From assembly GCF_002216775.1 (NCBI RefSeq), contig NZ_CP022315.1, forward strand, positions 2,418,001 to 2,482,000: a DNA stretch of 64,000 bases, in the 5' to 3' direction. Made by a program: the position numbers and the translations under genes. The notes below the pieces were generated by a model. It saw only the letters and a list, made by a program, of their open reading frames with translations, ran no database searches and was not told where the DNA came from. Origin of the DNA: Virgibacillus phasianinus. GTDB taxonomy: Bacteria; Bacillota; Bacilli; Bacillales; Amphibacillaceae. How positions within the stretch are numbered: position 1 is the stretch's first letter; every line of letters starts with the position of its first letter. Positions 1 to 10,554 of this stretch are shown here, one piece after another.

Positions 1-411
1 AGCATATTCTATTGGAGTTTATCAATTGCAGCTGTGGTAATTGCCATACTGGGTAGGGAATTTGTCAGCTACAGGCATCGCTCGAAAGATGGAGCTAAAC
101 AATCCTTTTTCAGCCAGAGTACACGTGGGTTGACCGTTATCGCGATTGTTCCACATACACCCGCTGAACGATTGGGAATTCAGATTGGCGAGAAAATAAG
201 TAAAGTTAATGGGCGGACAGTGCAGAACGTTGATCAATTTTATCAGTTCCTCCAAATAAGCGGAGCATTTGCAAAACTGGAAGTATTGGACCGTGCGTGG
301 GAACCCAGACTCTTACAAACGGCAATCTATCAGGATGATCATCATGAACTAGGTTTGGTGTTTGTTAAAGATCGGTATCAAATCAACGAAAAAAATCAGC
401 AAACGAGTTAA
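1..411 (+). CDS. minJ: MinJ-like PDZ-domain membrane protein, C-terminal part
   Basis: The gene enters from the left edge, so only the last 136 codons are seen. The first residues are a hydrophobic stretch (AAVVIAILG), the end of a membrane segment. A PDZ domain follows, recognisable from GLTVIAIVPHTPAERLGI and the GEKISKVNG turn, and the protein ends in a polar tail. In B. subtilis, MinJ has several membrane helices followed by a C-terminal PDZ domain, links DivIVA to MinD at division sites, and lies close to uvrBA. Architecture and position both fit here. The full N-terminus is not visible, so another PDZ membrane protein cannot be excluded. Confidence 0.65.
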   Translation, partial: SIFYWSLSIAAVVIAILGREFVSYRHRSKDGAKQSFFSQSTRGLTVIAIVPHTPAERLGIQIGEKISKVNGRTVQNVDQFYQFLQISGAFAKLEVLDRAWEPRLLQTAIYQDDHHELGLVFVKDRYQINEKNQQTS

Positions 412-479
412 TAAAAAAGACCGAGAAGTGTTTTAACAAAAGAAAAATCCGAAATAACCGAAAAATGTTGCATATAACC

Positions 480-530
480 GCTCTGGAAATATACTTCGCT
501 TTCGCGGGGGCTACACATATTTCCGGAGCT
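480..530. repeat. extragenic inverted repeat
   Basis: GCTCTGGAAATAT at 480-492 pairs with ATATTTCCGGAGC at 517-529 (13 pairs, one G-T), around a GC-rich loop. It stands alone between the MinJ-like gene and uvrB and has no T-run, so it is not a clear terminator. It looks like a member of the extragenic palindromes common in halophilic Bacillaceae. I see no second copy in this window. Confidence 0.5.
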
Positions 531-650
531 AATAAAGGTCGTTGTTCGTCATTTTAGGGGAGGAATTGGTTTAGTCCCAGCCACTTTTCTGCACAAACCT
601 ATTATATTACTTATAACTTAAATTCCTTATGTGTATGAATTCCCTCTTTT

Positions 651-837
651 TTACCATTTTCCAGACCACAAATTGAACCTCATTGGCTTGTCACCATCTG
701 TTTTTTCCGTTACGTCCAGTGCTGCTTCAATCGGTTTGACAATATCCCCTTCTGTTCCTTTTGTGGATCCCATCATTACTTTTCCCACAAGCCCTGAGAA
801 TAATGATAATTATTACAAGAAATAAGAGTTTCTTCAT
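651..837 (-). pseudogene. small single-span membrane protein gene, probably frameshifted
   Basis: An ATG at 837 has a good ribosome site (AAGGAT, 8 nt upstream) and starts MKKLLFLVIIIII, a membrane anchor or signal sequence. The first frame then stops after about 36 codons. The frame one base over runs on as a hydrophilic stretch containing GTEGDIVKPIEAALDVTEK and stops at 651. The total of 187 nt is one base more than 62 codons, so a single inserted base near 795-800 would explain both pieces. Without the shift the product would be about 61 residues. I do not recognise the family. It may be a real pseudogene, a sequencing error, or a short lipoprotein in the first frame alone (that frame reads L-R-A-C, a possible lipobox). 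The rest of 412-1060, apart from the hairpin and the uvrB promoter, shows nothing else. Confidence 0.4.
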
Positions 838-979
838 AGTAAATAATCCTTCCCTGGTTCGCTTTCTGTCATGTTCAATTAAAGGGAGAAACTAATAGTG
901 AAAAAATAGAATCCTTTGTGAACGATTCTATAAGGAGTAATATGGGTATTATGGATAATAAAATAGCGAAACAGAAAAA

Positions 980-1008
980 CGAATATTTGTTCGCGTTTAT
1001 GTTAAAAT
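980..1008 (+). promoter_or_regulatory. LexA (SOS) box and uvrB promoter
   Basis: CGAATATTTGTTCG at 980-993 matches the Bacillus LexA/DinR box (CGAAC-N4-GTTCG) with one mismatch. It overlaps the -35 region of an extended -10 promoter (TATG-T-TAAAAT, -10 at 1003-1008). A second possible extended -10 (TATGG-TAAACT) lies at about 1021-1031. SOS control of uvrBA is established in Bacillus; the exact transcription start is inferred. Confidence 0.65.
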
Positions 1009-1060
1009 AGTTAAACAAGTATGGTAAACTAGAAATAGATTTAGAACGGAGGCTTGCCTT

Positions 1061-3043
1061 GTGAAAAATAAGTTTGATCTTGTGTCCCAGTATAAACCAA
1101 GCGGGGACCAGCCAAAAGCTATTGAGGAATTAGTTAAACGAGTAAAAGCGGGACAGCATCATCAGACATTGCTTGGAGCAACAGGGACTGGTAAGACATT
1201 TACCGTTTCAAACGTTGTGACTGAAATAAATAGACCGACATTAGTTATTGCGCATAATAAAACGCTGGCAGGTCAGCTGTACAGCGAGTTTAAGGAATTC
1301 TTTCCGAATAATGCTGTGGAATACTTTGTCAGCTTTTACGATTACTATCAACCAGAGGCATATGTACCGTCTAGTGATACATTTATCGAGAAGGATGCAA
1401 GTATCAATGATGAAATAGATAAATTGCGGCACTCGGCTACTTCAGCCCTTTTTGAGCGAAATGATGTGCTTGTCGTTGCCAGTGTTTCTTGTATTTACGG
1501 GCTAGGTTCTCCAGAAGAATACGGAAGTCACGTGCTTTCCATTCGAATGGGCATGGAAAAAGACCGGGATCAGTTGCTGCGTGAACTTGTTGATATTCAG
1601 TATGCACGTAACGATATTAATTTCCAGCGTGGAACATTCCGGGTCCGTGGGGATTCTGTTGAAATAATTCCTGCTTCCAGGGAAGAGCACTGTATCCGAA
1701 TCGAATTCTTTGGTGATGAGATTGACAGGATACGTGAGGTGGATGCATTAACAGGTGAAATTATTGGTGACAGGGAGCATATTGCCATCTATCCAGCTTC
1801 TCACTTTGTTACACGGGAAGAAAAATTGAAGCTGGCGATTAAAAATATCGAAACAGAATTAGAAGAGCGCTTAAAGGTACTAAGATCGGAGAATAAACTT
1901 TTAGAGGCGCAACGGATTGAACAACGAACCAATTATGATATCGAAATGATGAATGAAATGGGCTATTGTTCGGGTATAGAGAACTATTCAAGGCATTTAA
2001 CTCTCCGGGAGGAGGGCGCTACACCGTATACTTTGTTTGATTACTTCCCAGATGACTTTTTGGTTGTGATTGATGAATCACATGTTACGCTTCCGCAAAT
2101 CAGAGGTATGTACAACGGAGACCAGGCGCGAAAGCAGGTATTGGTGGATCATGGATTCAGACTGCCATCAGCACTCGATAACCGGCCGCTCAAGTTTGAT
2201 GAATTTGAGGCAAAATCAAATCAACTTATATATGTATCTGCTACCCCAGGGCCATATGAATTGGAACATACACCTGAAATGACAGAACAAATTATTCGGC
2301 CAACAGGCTTACTTGATCCAAAAATTGATGTACGGCCAATTGAAGGCCAAATTGATAATTTAATAGGAGAAATAAATAAGCGCGCTGATCGTAATGAGCG
2401 TGTATTAGTAACCACGCTAACGAAGAAAATGTCTGAAGATCTTACTGATTATTTAAAAGAGCTTGGTATTAAAGTTGCCTATTTACATTCTGAAATTAAA
2501 ACATTGGAACGAATTGAAGTTATTCGTGATTTACGTGTTGGCAAGTATGATGTACTAGTAGGGATTAACCTGCTCCGGGAGGGTCTTGATATTCCGGAAG
2601 TGTCTCTGGTTGCTATCCTTGATGCCGATAAGGAAGGATTTTTACGTTCAGATCGGTCTCTTGTTCAAACCATGGGGCGCGCAGCACGTAACGAAAATGG
2701 TGAGGTTGTCATGTACGCAGACAAAATCACTAAATCCATGCAGTTCGCAATAAATGAAACAATGAGGCGACGTGAGAAACAGATTGCATACAATAATGAA
2801 CATGACATTATACCGATGACAATTAAGAAAGACGTGCGTGATGTAATTCGAGCGACTGTTGCAGCTGAAGATCAAGCAGATTACGATGATAAATCGGAAA
2901 GCTTTGCTAAACTAACCAAGAAAGAAAAAGATAAAGCAATCAAGAATATGGAAAAAGAAATGAAGGAAGCTGCCAAAGCACTTGATTTTGAAAAGGCAGC
3001 AGAATTACGTGATGTTTTACTTGAATTAAAAGCGGAAGGATGA
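1061..3043 (+). CDS. uvrB: UvrABC system protein B
   Basis: UvrB is the helicase-like damage-verification subunit of nucleotide excision repair. UvrA loads it on DNA, and it then recruits UvrC. The 660-residue length is normal. Walker A is GATGTGKT (39-46). The DNA-clamping beta-hairpin region with [11 protein letters not shown] follows at about residues 90-105, with a DESH Walker B box near 335. The C-terminal UVR helix pair (about 622-657) contacts UvrC. The GTG start at 1061 follows CGGAGG. uvrA starts 7 nt after the stop, so the two are cotranscribed. A LexA box upstream points to SOS induction. Confidence 0.98.
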   Translation: MKNKFDLVSQYKPSGDQPKAIEELVKRVKAGQHHQTLLGATGTGKTFTVSNVVTEINRPTLVIAHNKTLAGQLYSEFKEFFPNNAVEYFVSFYDYYQPEAYVPSSDTFIEKDASINDEIDKLRHSATSALFERNDVLVVASVSCIYGLGSPEEYGSHVLSIRMGMEKDRDQLLRELVDIQYARNDINFQRGTFRVRGDSVEIIPASREEHCIRIEFFGDEIDRIREVDALTGEIIGDREHIAIYPASHFVTREEKLKLAIKNIETELEERLKVLRSENKLLEAQRIEQRTNYDIEMMNEMGYCSGIENYSRHLTLREEGATPYTLFDYFPDDFLVVIDESHVTLPQIRGMYNGDQARKQVLVDHGFRLPSALDNRPLKFDEFEAKSNQLIYVSATPGPYELEHTPEMTEQIIRPTGLLDPKIDVRPIEGQIDNLIGEINKRADRNERVLVTTLTKKMSEDLTDYLKELGIKVAYLHSEIKTLERIEVIRDLRVGKYDVLVGINLLREGLDIPEVSLVAILDADKEGFLRSDRSLVQTMGRAARNENGEVVMYADKITKSMQFAINETMRRREKQIAYNNEHDIIPMTIKKDVRDVIRATVAAEDQADYDDKSESFAKLTKKEKDKAIKNMEKEMKEAAKALDFEKAAELRDVLLELKAEG

Positions 3044-3050
3044 CAGGTAC

Positions 3051-5927
3051 ATGCCTAGTAAATCTATTGAAATAAAAGGTGCCAGAGCAAATAATCTAAA
3101 AAACATCGATATAAAAATTCCCAAAAATAAACTAGTCGTTGTGACCGGATTATCAGGCTCAGGTAAATCGTCCCTGGCATTCGATACCATTTATGCAGAA
3201 GGGCAACGAAGATATGTAGAATCGTTATCAGCATATGCACGACAGTTTTTAGGGCAAACGGATAAACCGGATGTAGACTCGATTGAGGGTCTATCACCAG
3301 CTATATCCATTGATCAAAAAACGACGAGTAAGAATCCAAGGTCAACTGTAGGTACTGTTACAGAGATTTACGATTATTTACGTCTGCTGTTTGCCAGGGT
3401 AGGGCGGCCAACTTGTCCAAGACATGGAATAGAAATCAGTTCGCAAACTGTACAGCAGATGGTTGATCGTATTTTGGAATTTCCAGAAAGAACAAAAATG
3501 CAAATTCTTGCACCGGTTGTTTCTGGACGCAAGGGTGAACATGTTAAAACATTTGAGCGTTTAAAACAGGAAGGCTACGTACGCATCCGTGTGGATAATG
3601 AAATGCGTGAAGTTACCGAGGAAATTAAACTTGAGAAAAATAAAAAACATTCAATTGAAGTAGTTGTCGATCGAATCGTTGTCAAAGAAGGAATAACGAC
3701 AAGAATGAGTGATTCTATCGAAACAGCTTTAGCGCTAGGGGAAGGAAACCTTATCGTCGATGTCATCGGGGAGGAGGAGCTTAAGTTTAGTGAAAATCAT
3801 GCTTGTCCTATTTGCGGATTTTCGATCAGTGAACTAGAACCGAGACTTTTCTCATTTAATAGCCCGTTCGGTGCATGCCCTACATGTGATGGATTAGGAA
3901 CCAATTTGGAGGTTGACCTGGATTTGGTCATTCCAGATTGGAGCAAGACGTTGAAGCAACATGCAATTGCTGCATGGGAGCCAATCAGTTCACAATACTA
4001 TCCAGAACTATTAAAAAGTGTGTGTAAACATTATGGAATCAACATGAGCACACCCGTTAAGGATTTACCAAAGGATCAGTTGGATCGAATTTTATATGGC
4101 AGTGGTAAGGAGAAAATTCATTTCCACTATGTAAATGATTTCGGTGCAGTACGTGATAATCATGTAGAATTTGAGGGTGTACTTAAAAATATTGAACGCA
4201 GGTACCGGGATACATCTTCAGACTTTATCCGGGAGACGCTGGAGAAATATATGGCACAAAAGCATTGTCCAACATGTGATGGCTATCGGTTAAAAGAAGA
4301 AGCACTCGCTGTACTAATCGATAACAAGCATATTAGTATGGTAACGGATTACTCGATAACCGAGGCAATGGAATTTTTTTCTAATCTTGATTTAACAGAG
4401 AAGGAAAAGAAAATTGCCCACATGATATTAAAGGAAATATGCAACCGGCTTGATTTCCTGAATAATGTGGGACTTGATTATCTAACCCTATCCCGGGCTG
4501 CTGGAACATTGTCCGGTGGTGAGGCACAGCGTATTCGGCTGGCAACCCAAATAGGCTCAGCCTTAACCGGTGTATTATATGTGCTTGATGAGCCTTCGAT
4601 TGGGTTACATCAACGGGATAATGACCGATTGATTCAAACATTGAAGCGAATGCGGGATTTGGATAATACATTAATTGTTGTCGAGCATGATGAAGATACG
4701 ATGCTGGCGGCCGACTATTTAATTGACATTGGACCTGGCGCTGGTGAACATGGTGGAGAGATTGTTGCAAGTGGTACACCTGAAAAAGTTATGAAAGATA
4801 AATATTCCCTGACGGGTAATTATTTATCAGGTGAAAAGTATATTTCTTTACCAGCTAAGCGGCGTAAACCAAAGAAAAAGGCTATTGAGGTTGTTGGTGC
4901 CACAGAAAATAACTTGAAAGATGTTTCTGCGAAAATACCACTCGGATTAATGACTGTTGTTACTGGTGTTTCGGGTTCCGGCAAAAGTACTTTAGTCAAT
5001 GAAATTTTATATAAAGGACTTGCCAAGTCACTCTATCGTGGAAAACGTAAACCAGGTAAACACAAAAGAATCAATGGAATTAAAAATATTGAAAAGGTAA
5101 TTGATATTGACCAATCGCCTATTGGGCGAACACCGCGCTCGAATCCGGCAACATATACTGGGGTATTCGATGATATTCGTGATGTTTTTGCTCAAACAAA
5201 CGAGGCAAAAGTCAGAGGCTATAAGAAAGGACGTTTCAGCTTTAATGTTAAAGGTGGCCGCTGTGAGGCATGCCGGGGCGATGGGATCATTAAAATTGAA
5301 ATGCACTTTCTGCCCGATGTGTATGTGCCGTGCGAGGTTTGCCACGGCAAACGATATAATAGGGAAACACTTGAAATAAAATATAAAGGCAAAAGTATAG
5401 CAGAAGTTTTAGAAATGACGATAGAAGAAGCTGTTGACTTTTTTGCTAATATCCCTAAAATCAGCCGCAAGCTGCAAACAATCTATGATGTTGGGTTAGG
5501 ATATATTAAACTTGGACAGCCTGCAACAACCCTGTCAGGCGGGGAGGCACAGCGGGTAAAACTTGCAAGTGAGCTGCACCGGCGCTCAACAGGAAAATCC
5601 TTCTATATCCTGGATGAACCAACAACGGGTTTGCATGCGGATGATATAAAACGATTATTGGCTGTTCTGCAACGATTGGTGGATAACGGGGATACTGTAT
5701 TAATTATTGAACATAATTTAGATGTAATTAAAACAGCTGACCATATTATTGATCTAGGACCTGAGGGTGGTGACCGTGGGGGACAAATTATCGCAACGGG
5801 AAGCCCAGAACAAATTGCTGAAGAGACAGCGTCCTATACCGGTCGTTATCTAAAGCCAATACTTGAGCGTGATCGAAACAGAATGGAACATGACTTGGCG
5901 GCAAAAGAAAAAATTGGATCAAATTAG
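3051..5927 (+). CDS. uvrA: UvrABC system protein A
   Basis: UvrA is the dimeric ABC ATPase that first detects bulky DNA lesions and delivers UvrB. The protein has 958 residues, as usual. The first Walker A is GLSGSGKS (33-40) and the second GVSGSGKS near 640. The ABC signatures are LSGGEAQR in both halves. Zinc-binding CxxC pairs are seen near 253-280 (CPICG, CPTCDG) and 740-766 ([15 protein letters not shown]). It lies 7 nt downstream of uvrB and is followed by a strong terminator, so uvrBA is a two-gene operon. Confidence 0.98.
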   Translation: MPSKSIEIKGARANNLKNIDIKIPKNKLVVVTGLSGSGKSSLAFDTIYAEGQRRYVESLSAYARQFLGQTDKPDVDSIEGLSPAISIDQKTTSKNPRSTVGTVTEIYDYLRLLFARVGRPTCPRHGIEISSQTVQQMVDRILEFPERTKMQILAPVVSGRKGEHVKTFERLKQEGYVRIRVDNEMREVTEEIKLEKNKKHSIEVVVDRIVVKEGITTRMSDSIETALALGEGNLIVDVIGEEELKFSENHACPICGFSISELEPRLFSFNSPFGACPTCDGLGTNLEVDLDLVIPDWSKTLKQHAIAAWEPISSQYYPELLKSVCKHYGINMSTPVKDLPKDQLDRILYGSGKEKIHFHYVNDFGAVRDNHVEFEGVLKNIERRYRDTSSDFIRETLEKYMAQKHCPTCDGYRLKEEALAVLIDNKHISMVTDYSITEAMEFFSNLDLTEKEKKIAHMILKEICNRLDFLNNVGLDYLTLSRAAGTLSGGEAQRIRLATQIGSALTGVLYVLDEPSIGLHQRDNDRLIQTLKRMRDLDNTLIVVEHDEDTMLAADYLIDIGPGAGEHGGEIVASGTPEKVMKDKYSLTGNYLSGEKYISLPAKRRKPKKKAIEVVGATENNLKDVSAKIPLGLMTVVTGVSGSGKSTLVNEILYKGLAKSLYRGKRKPGKHKRINGIKNIEKVIDIDQSPIGRTPRSNPATYTGVFDDIRDVFAQTNEAKVRGYKKGRFSFNVKGGRCEACRGDGIIKIEMHFLPDVYVPCEVCHGKRYNRETLEIKYKGKSIAEVLEMTIEEAVDFFANIPKISRKLQTIYDVGLGYIKLGQPATTLSGGEAQRVKLASELHRRSTGKSFYILDEPTTGLHADDIKRLLAVLQRLVDNGDTVLIIEHNLDVIKTADHIIDLGPEGGDRGGQIIATGSPEQIAEETASYTGRYLKPILERDRNRMEHDLAAKEKIGSN

Positions 5928-5934
5928 TATTCTA

Positions 5935-5962
5935 ATAGCAGACCAGGGGTCTGCTATTTTTT
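5935..5962 (+). terminator. rho-independent terminator of uvrBA
   Basis: ATAGCAGACC at 5935-5944 pairs perfectly with GGTCTGCTAT at 5948-5957 around a 3-nt loop, followed by five more T residues. Confidence 0.92.
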
Positions 5963-6035
5963 CAGTCAAAATTTTTGACGAGTGTGCATCATTTGGGTAT
6001 TGTGAATAAAGAAGGTAGCTTGGGAGGAATAACAG

Positions 6036-6389
6036 ATGAAACCGATTAAGATAAATAATGTACAAAACTTATTGGAACAATTTTGTGAGAAACAGGTATA
6101 TGTTCACTTGGAGACAACCAATGGTGCTTATGCAAGTCATTTCGATGATAATGCATACAATGTTGGAGCGTATATTCGCAACGCGAAGGTGAGCTTTTCA
6201 CAAGCAAAAATAGTTGGAAATGGCAAGACATACCGCGCCGGATTGAAAATGGAGCATGGATGGATTTATGCGGAAGGACTGTCAGACTTCGAATTGGACG
6301 AAAAGAATCGTTTGCTGATGGCGGGCCATGATCGGGAAGGCCGGCTGATGGTATCACTAGAAATAAGTGAAACCCCGTTTAGCAACTAA
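6036..6389 (+). CDS. yojF: YojF family protein (DUF1806)
   Basis: A 117-residue soluble protein resembling B. subtilis YojF, with no catalytic motif that I can name. In B. subtilis yojF also sits directly before yojG (bshB2), and the same order here, 18-30 nt apart, suggests a shared transcript and a linked role in bacillithiol metabolism. The start is preceded by TGGGAGGAA. The biochemical function of the family is not known to me. Confidence 0.8.
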   Translation: MKPIKINNVQNLLEQFCEKQVYVHLETTNGAYASHFDDNAYNVGAYIRNAKVSFSQAKIVGNGKTYRAGLKMEHGWIYAEGLSDFELDEKNRLLMAGHDREGRLMVSLEISETPFSN

Positions 6390-6419
6390 ATAGAATCAAA
6401 TAAAGGAATGGTGAATAGA

Positions 6420-7088
6420 ATGGAGAAACATGTAGTAGTCATTTATCCGCACCCAGATGACGAGTCTTTTGGTGCATCTGGTACAATTGCAAAATTTCGT
6501 GAACAAGGGGTCCCCGTCACCTATTTATGTGGCACACTTGGAGAAATGGGACGGAATATGGGTTCTCCGACGTTTGCCAACCGTGAAACATTGCCGGAAA
6601 TTCGCAAAGAGGAACTTATACAGGCCTGTAACGTACTTGACATGGACTTGCAAATGCTTGGATACCGTGATAAAACGGTAGAATTCGAGGATCGTATGGA
6701 GATTGCTGAACATCTAAAGCGTATCCTAGAGGAGATTGAGCCAAGTTTGGTAATCACACATTACCCAGAACATGCAGTTCATCCCGATCATAACGCCTTG
6801 GGGGCAGCTGCTGTTGAAGCCGTTCGTTTAATGGATCCAGATAAGCGGCCAACTGTGTGGGCGCAAGCTATTACGAATACATTTTATGAGGATTTGGGCA
6901 AACCGGATATACGCAATGACATTTCCGGTTACTTTGATAAAAAAATGGAGGCTATTTCTGCGCATAAATCACAAGCAGATGGGATCCTCAGCAAATTTCG
7001 TCAGAATCCGGAAATGGAGGCAGATTTAAAAGAAGAAGCAAAGAAACGGTTGGGAAAAGAACAATTTTACACATGGAAGTATGATTGA
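6420..7088 (+). CDS. bshB2: bacillithiol biosynthesis deacetylase BshB2
   Basis: A zinc-dependent LmbE-family deacetylase that removes the acetyl group from GlcNAc-malate in bacillithiol synthesis. The zinc-site motif HPDD lies at residues 11-14 and the second ligand region is HYPEHAVHPDH, near 117-127. I chose the ATG at 6420 because AAAGG at 6402-6406 is 13 nt upstream. The in-frame ATG at 6408 directly abuts that ribosome site and would add only four residues. The product has 222 residues, normal for the family. It follows yojF as in B. subtilis. An LmbE hydrolase with another substrate is possible but less likely. Confidence 0.88.
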   Translation: MEKHVVVIYPHPDDESFGASGTIAKFREQGVPVTYLCGTLGEMGRNMGSPTFANRETLPEIRKEELIQACNVLDMDLQMLGYRDKTVEFEDRMEIAEHLKRILEEIEPSLVITHYPEHAVHPDHNALGAAAVEAVRLMDPDKRPTVWAQAITNTFYEDLGKPDIRNDISGYFDKKMEAISAHKSQADGILSKFRQNPEMEADLKEEAKKRLGKEQFYTWKYD

Positions 7089-7113
7089 AAACCTGAACAG
7101 GGAGGTCGATCCG

Positions 7114-7308
7114 ATGAAGCGGTTAACTAGATCCGATTCTGATCGTATGGTTGCAGGGGTGTTAGGCGGCATAGCCCAATACTTTCAAATTGACTCAACA
7201 ATTGTGCGTTTGGCTTTTGTGATTTTAACGCTTATGAGCGTGTTTGTATTGATATTGATCTATATTGCAGCAATCTTTATCATGCCAAATGAACAGGGGT
7301 TACGGTAA
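7114..7308 (+). CDS. yvlC: PspC-domain small membrane protein (YvlC-like)
   Basis: A 64-residue protein made almost entirely of a PspC domain: a basic N-terminus, the GVLGGIAQYF motif typical of the family, and one or two hydrophobic segments ending in IFIMP. The ATG at 7114 is 9-10 nt after AGGGAGG. An upstream in-frame ATG at 7081 lies inside bshB2 and lacks a ribosome site. In B. subtilis yvlC and yvlD lie in the yvlABCD cluster close to hprK, as here. A role in envelope stress is inferred from the PspC family. Confidence 0.85.
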   Translation: MKRLTRSDSDRMVAGVLGGIAQYFQIDSTIVRLAFVILTLMSVFVLILIYIAAIFIMPNEQGLR

Positions 7309-7667
7309 TGTTTCTGCGTTGGTTTATTTCCATATTCCTGAACGCGGTTGCTCTGATTGCTGTAGCCCAATTATTTAATTCCTTCCAGCTGGAGGGTTTT
7401 GGCACTGCGTTGATCGCCAGTATTATACTTTCCATCTTAAATATTATCGTTAAACCTTTGTTAATCATCTTGACACTTCCGATTACGCTTGTAACATTCG
7501 GCCTGTTCCTGTTTGTCATAAATGCGATAACATTGATGATTACACAAGGTTTAATGGACGATTCTTTTATAATAGATGGATTCGGAATAGCGCTAATTGC
7601 CTCTGTGATTATTTCCATATTGAACATACTTTTAAATCAATTGGTAAGGGATACAATAAGAAAATAA
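7308..7667 (+). CDS. yvlD: phage-holin family 4 type membrane protein (YvlD-like)
   Basis: A 119-residue integral membrane protein with four predicted hydrophobic helices, of the YvlD family. The ATG overlaps the stop codon of the PspC gene (TAATG), which suggests translational coupling. The family name refers only to similarity to holins; no lytic function is implied by the sequence. A terminator follows the gene. Confidence 0.85.
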   Translation: MFLRWFISIFLNAVALIAVAQLFNSFQLEGFGTALIASIILSILNIIVKPLLIILTLPITLVTFGLFLFVINAITLMITQGLMDDSFIIDGFGIALIASVIISILNILLNQLVRDTIRK

Positions 7668-7668
7668 G

Positions 7669-7698
7669 AAAAAAACGTGGGGAGAGCACCTGCGTTTT
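7669..7698 (+). terminator. terminator after yvlD
   Basis: AAAAAACG near 7669-7676 pairs with CGTTTTTT at 7693-7700, with an inner GGG/CCT pairing. It separates the yvlCD transcript from hprK. Confidence 0.65.
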
Positions 7699-7722
7699 TT
7701 TATTCTTCGTAATTAAAATATA

Positions 7723-7731
7723 TGCTACAAT
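7723..7731 (+). promoter_or_regulatory. extended -10 promoter for hprK
   Basis: TATGCTACAAT carries a TG-n extended -10 with TACAAT at 7726-7731, about 40 nt before the hprK start. No good -35 is visible. Confidence 0.4.
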
Positions 7732-7770
7732 AAAAAACAGTTAGGTTCTGAACAAGCGGAGGGACATAAA

Positions 7771-8700
7771 ATGACAATTGTTCGTACAGAAGATTTATTA
7801 GATAATTTTAATTTAACTCTGGTAGCGGGAAAAGATGGTGTACATAGAGAAATTACGACGAGTGATATTGCTCGACCGGGGATACAAATTACAGGATTTT
7901 TTAAATATTATCCAAAGGAGCGCCTCCAATTAATCGGTAAAACCGAAATGGCATATTTTTTAGAACTTAGTGATGAATTGCAGCGGGAGCGTTTTAATCG
8001 TTTATGTACAGATGTTACACCTGGAATTGTAGTAACACGTGACATGGACATTCCTGAAGTGATGATCGAAGCGGCAAATTTGTCCGGTGTACCAATATTA
8101 CATTCTCCACGAAAAACAACACGGGTTATCAGCAGATTAACAAATTATTTGGAAGTGAAGTTTGCTCCATCAACTGCCATCCACGGTGTTTTGGTTGATA
8201 TTTATGGCGTCGGCGTTCTGATAACTGGCCAAAGCGGTGTTGGTAAGAGTGAAACAGCTTTGGAGCTTGTGAAACGCGGGCATAGGCTTGTTGCAGATGA
8301 CAGTGTCGAGATTCGACAAGAAGACTATGACAGTTTAATCGGAAATTCCCCGCCGCTTATTGAGCATTTGCTGGAGATACGCGGCCTGGGTATCATTAAT
8401 GTAATGACATTGTTTGGTGCGGGTTCTGTAAGAAATTATAAGAAAATATCCTTGATCATCCATTTGGAAATATGGGATGAAAAAAAGCAATATGACCGTC
8501 TGGGGCTTGATGAGGAACATATGAAAGTGATGGATGTCAACGTTCCTAAAGCAACTATTCCGGTACGGCCAGGACGTAATCTGGCAGTCATTATCGAGGT
8601 CGCAGCAATGAATTTCCGTTTAAAGCGAATGGGTGTGAATGCAGCAGAAGAATTTTCGGAACGGTTAACAGGTATGATTGACCAGGAGAAAGAGAAATAA
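7771..8700 (+). CDS. hprK: HPr kinase/phosphorylase
   Basis: A bifunctional enzyme that phosphorylates and dephosphorylates Ser46 of HPr and Crh, setting CcpA-dependent catabolite control. The 309-residue length is normal. The P-loop is GQSGVGKS (153-160). The family signature with [19 protein letters not shown] lies near 202-221. The start has GGAGGG upstream. It is the first gene of hprK-lgt-yvoD-ppaX-yvoF, the same order as in B. subtilis. One of its substrates, Crh, is encoded 12.5 kb downstream. Confidence 0.98.
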   Translation: MTIVRTEDLLDNFNLTLVAGKDGVHREITTSDIARPGIQITGFFKYYPKERLQLIGKTEMAYFLELSDELQRERFNRLCTDVTPGIVVTRDMDIPEVMIEAANLSGVPILHSPRKTTRVISRLTNYLEVKFAPSTAIHGVLVDIYGVGVLITGQSGVGKSETALELVKRGHRLVADDSVEIRQEDYDSLIGNSPPLIEHLLEIRGLGIINVMTLFGAGSVRNYKKISLIIHLEIWDEKKQYDRLGLDEEHMKVMDVNVPKATIPVRPGRNLAVIIEVAAMNFRLKRMGVNAAEEFSERLTGMIDQEKEK

Positions 8701-8718
8701 TAGAGTGGAGTGATTGAT

Positions 8719-9567
8719 ATGACATGTGCGAGACCATCACTGGACAGGGTATTTCTGGACCTTGGACCATTGACCATTTATTGGTATGGTGTGATTATTG
8801 CGTTTGGAGCTTTTCTTGGTCTTTATTTAGCTACAAGGGAATCGGACCGGTTAGGTTTGAAGAAAGATATTTTTGTTGATTTGGTCGTTTTTGCAATTCC
8901 TATTGCAATCATTAGTGCACGTGCTTACTATGTGATTTTTGAATGGGAAGAATATACTGGCGGGCCTTGGTGGGATATCTTCGCTATTTGGAATGGTGGT
9001 ATCGCTATCCATGGTGCACTAATTGGATCAGTTCTAACAGCTGTAGTTTATGCAAGAGTTAAAAAAGTATCATTTTGGCAACTGGTTGATATTGCGGCAC
9101 CAAGTATTGTTTTAGGACAAGCTATTGGACGCTGGGGTAATTTTATGAACCAGGAGGCGCATGGTGGGCCAATGGCCGAGGCTACATATAATAATATTTT
9201 TCAGTACTTTCCTGACTTTATTATGAATCAAATGTGTATCGGTGGCACGATGTATCATCCTACCTTTTTGTATGAGTCATTCTGGGATCTGCTTGTGTTT
9301 ATTTTCTTATTGTTGTTACGAAGATACAATCCATTGCGCGGAGAGGTTTTCTTAAGTTATGTCATCTCCTATTCAGTTGGACGGTTCTTTATTGAGGGAA
9401 TGCGTATGGATAGTCTTTACGTGGTAGGAAACTTACGTGCCGCACAATTAATTTCTGTCATTCTGGTGGCGGGCTCAATTGCACTAATGATTTATCGCAG
9501 GAAATCACGTATGGCTGACAGAAGGTACGACGGTTCCAAAATTTCAACATCGCAAAAGAAAAAATAG
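8719..9567 (+). CDS. lgt: prolipoprotein diacylglyceryl transferase
   Basis: An integral membrane enzyme that transfers diacylglycerol from phosphatidylglycerol to the lipobox cysteine of prolipoproteins. Seven hydrophobic segments can be seen. The Lgt signature [14 protein letters not shown] is intact. The ATG at 8719 lies 8 nt after GGAG; a GTG at 8710 overlaps that ribosome site and is less likely. The stop of hprK is 18 nt upstream. Lipoproteins in this window that need it include the OppA-like and YdhK-like proteins. Confidence 0.97.
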   Translation: MTCARPSLDRVFLDLGPLTIYWYGVIIAFGAFLGLYLATRESDRLGLKKDIFVDLVVFAIPIAIISARAYYVIFEWEEYTGGPWWDIFAIWNGGIAIHGALIGSVLTAVVYARVKKVSFWQLVDIAAPSIVLGQAIGRWGNFMNQEAHGGPMAEATYNNIFQYFPDFIMNQMCIGGTMYHPTFLYESFWDLLVFIFLLLLRRYNPLRGEVFLSYVISYSVGRFFIEGMRMDSLYVVGNLRAAQLISVILVAGSIALMIYRRKSRMADRRYDGSKISTSQKKK

Positions 9568-9594
9568 ATTAGTATCATAGGAAGAGGGATCTAT

Positions 9595-10554
9595 GTGTAC
9601 GGAATAGTAATAAGGGGTTTGCAGCAAGGTATACATGTGACGTGGACGTTGGGGAAAGTTATTTTCCCCATAACCCTGCTGATTACCATTCTTCAATACA
9701 CACCCGTACTGCCGTGGATTATTAAACAAATCAGTCCGGTTATGGGGTTGTTTGGTTTATCAGGGGAAGCGGCAGTTCCGTTGGTGTTAGGGAATTCTTT
9801 AAATTTATATGCCGGGATTGCTGCAATTGTTTCATTTGACTTTTCTATAAAAGAAGTTTTTATTTTAGCAATTATGCTCTCTTTTTCCCATAACCTGTTT
9901 ATCGAATCCACTGTCGCTTCCAAGGTGGGTGTAAGCCCATGGTTTATTGGTGGAATACGTGTGATGCTCGCAATGATGGCTGGCATCGTAATCAACTTAT
10001 TCTGGGATGGTGGATCCGAACAAGCGCAGTACGGGTTCATTTCTTCATCCCCGGAAGTATTAAATGGCTGGAATGAAATTGCTTTACAGGGCGTTCAGAC
10101 AGCAATAGTTGCTGTTGCACAGCTGGCGCTGATTGTCATTCCACTGATGGTGATCATGCAATATTTACGTGAAAAAGGCTGGCTGACTAAGTTTTCAAAT
10201 GGATTAGCCCCCTTCACAAAATTACTAGGGATGGAAAAAAATACATCAATGACGCTGGTCGCGGGGCTTACCATTGGTTTAGCCTATGGTGCAGGACTTA
10301 TGATTCAAGCTGTTAAGGAAGATGGTGTTTCGAAGCGGGATATGTATTTGGCACTAATATTTCTTGTATCCTGTCATGCTGTTGTAGAAGATACTTTAAT
10401 CTTTATTCCACTTGGTATTCCCGTATGGCCATTGCTTGTGGTACGTTTAGCTACTGCGATCGTATTAACCATGGTTGTCTCATTGTTTTGGAAACGAACT
10501 GATCCTGTACGAAGGAAGGAAATTACTAATGAAAATTCATACAATTCTCTTTGA
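9595..10554 (+). CDS. yvoD: nucleoside recognition (Gate) domain membrane protein YvoD
   Basis: A 319-residue membrane protein with about eight hydrophobic segments and two nucleoside-recognition (Gate) regions, the first around FGLSGEAAVPLVLGNSLN. It matches YvoD of B. subtilis by position between lgt and ppaX. The GTG start follows GAAGAGGG; an overlapping ATG two bases earlier meets a stop at once. The end overlaps ppaX by 26 nt. The substrate is unknown. Confidence 0.85.
   Translation: MYGIVIRGLQQGIHVTWTLGKVIFPITLLITILQYTPVLPWIIKQISPVMGLFGLSGEAAVPLVLGNSLNLYAGIAAIVSFDFSIKEVFILAIMLSFSHNLFIESTVASKVGVSPWFIGGIRVMLAMMAGIVINLFWDGGSEQAQYGFISSSPEVLNGWNEIALQGVQTAIVAVAQLALIVIPLMVIMQYLREKGWLTKFSNGLAPFTKLLGMEKNTSMTLVAGLTIGLAYGAGLMIQAVKEDGVSKRDMYLALIFLVSCHAVVEDTLIFIPLGIPVWPLLVVRLATAIVLTMVVSLFWKRTDPVRRKEITNENSYNSL

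Noticed and set aside
631-825. Plus-strand open frame of 64 codons
   Set aside because: No ribosome site, low-complexity Ser/Pro content, and it lies opposite the better supported minus-strand frames.
4381-4779. 132-codon minus-strand frame within uvrA
   Set aside because: It is a shadow of the highly conserved uvrA frame, without ribosome site or family likeness.
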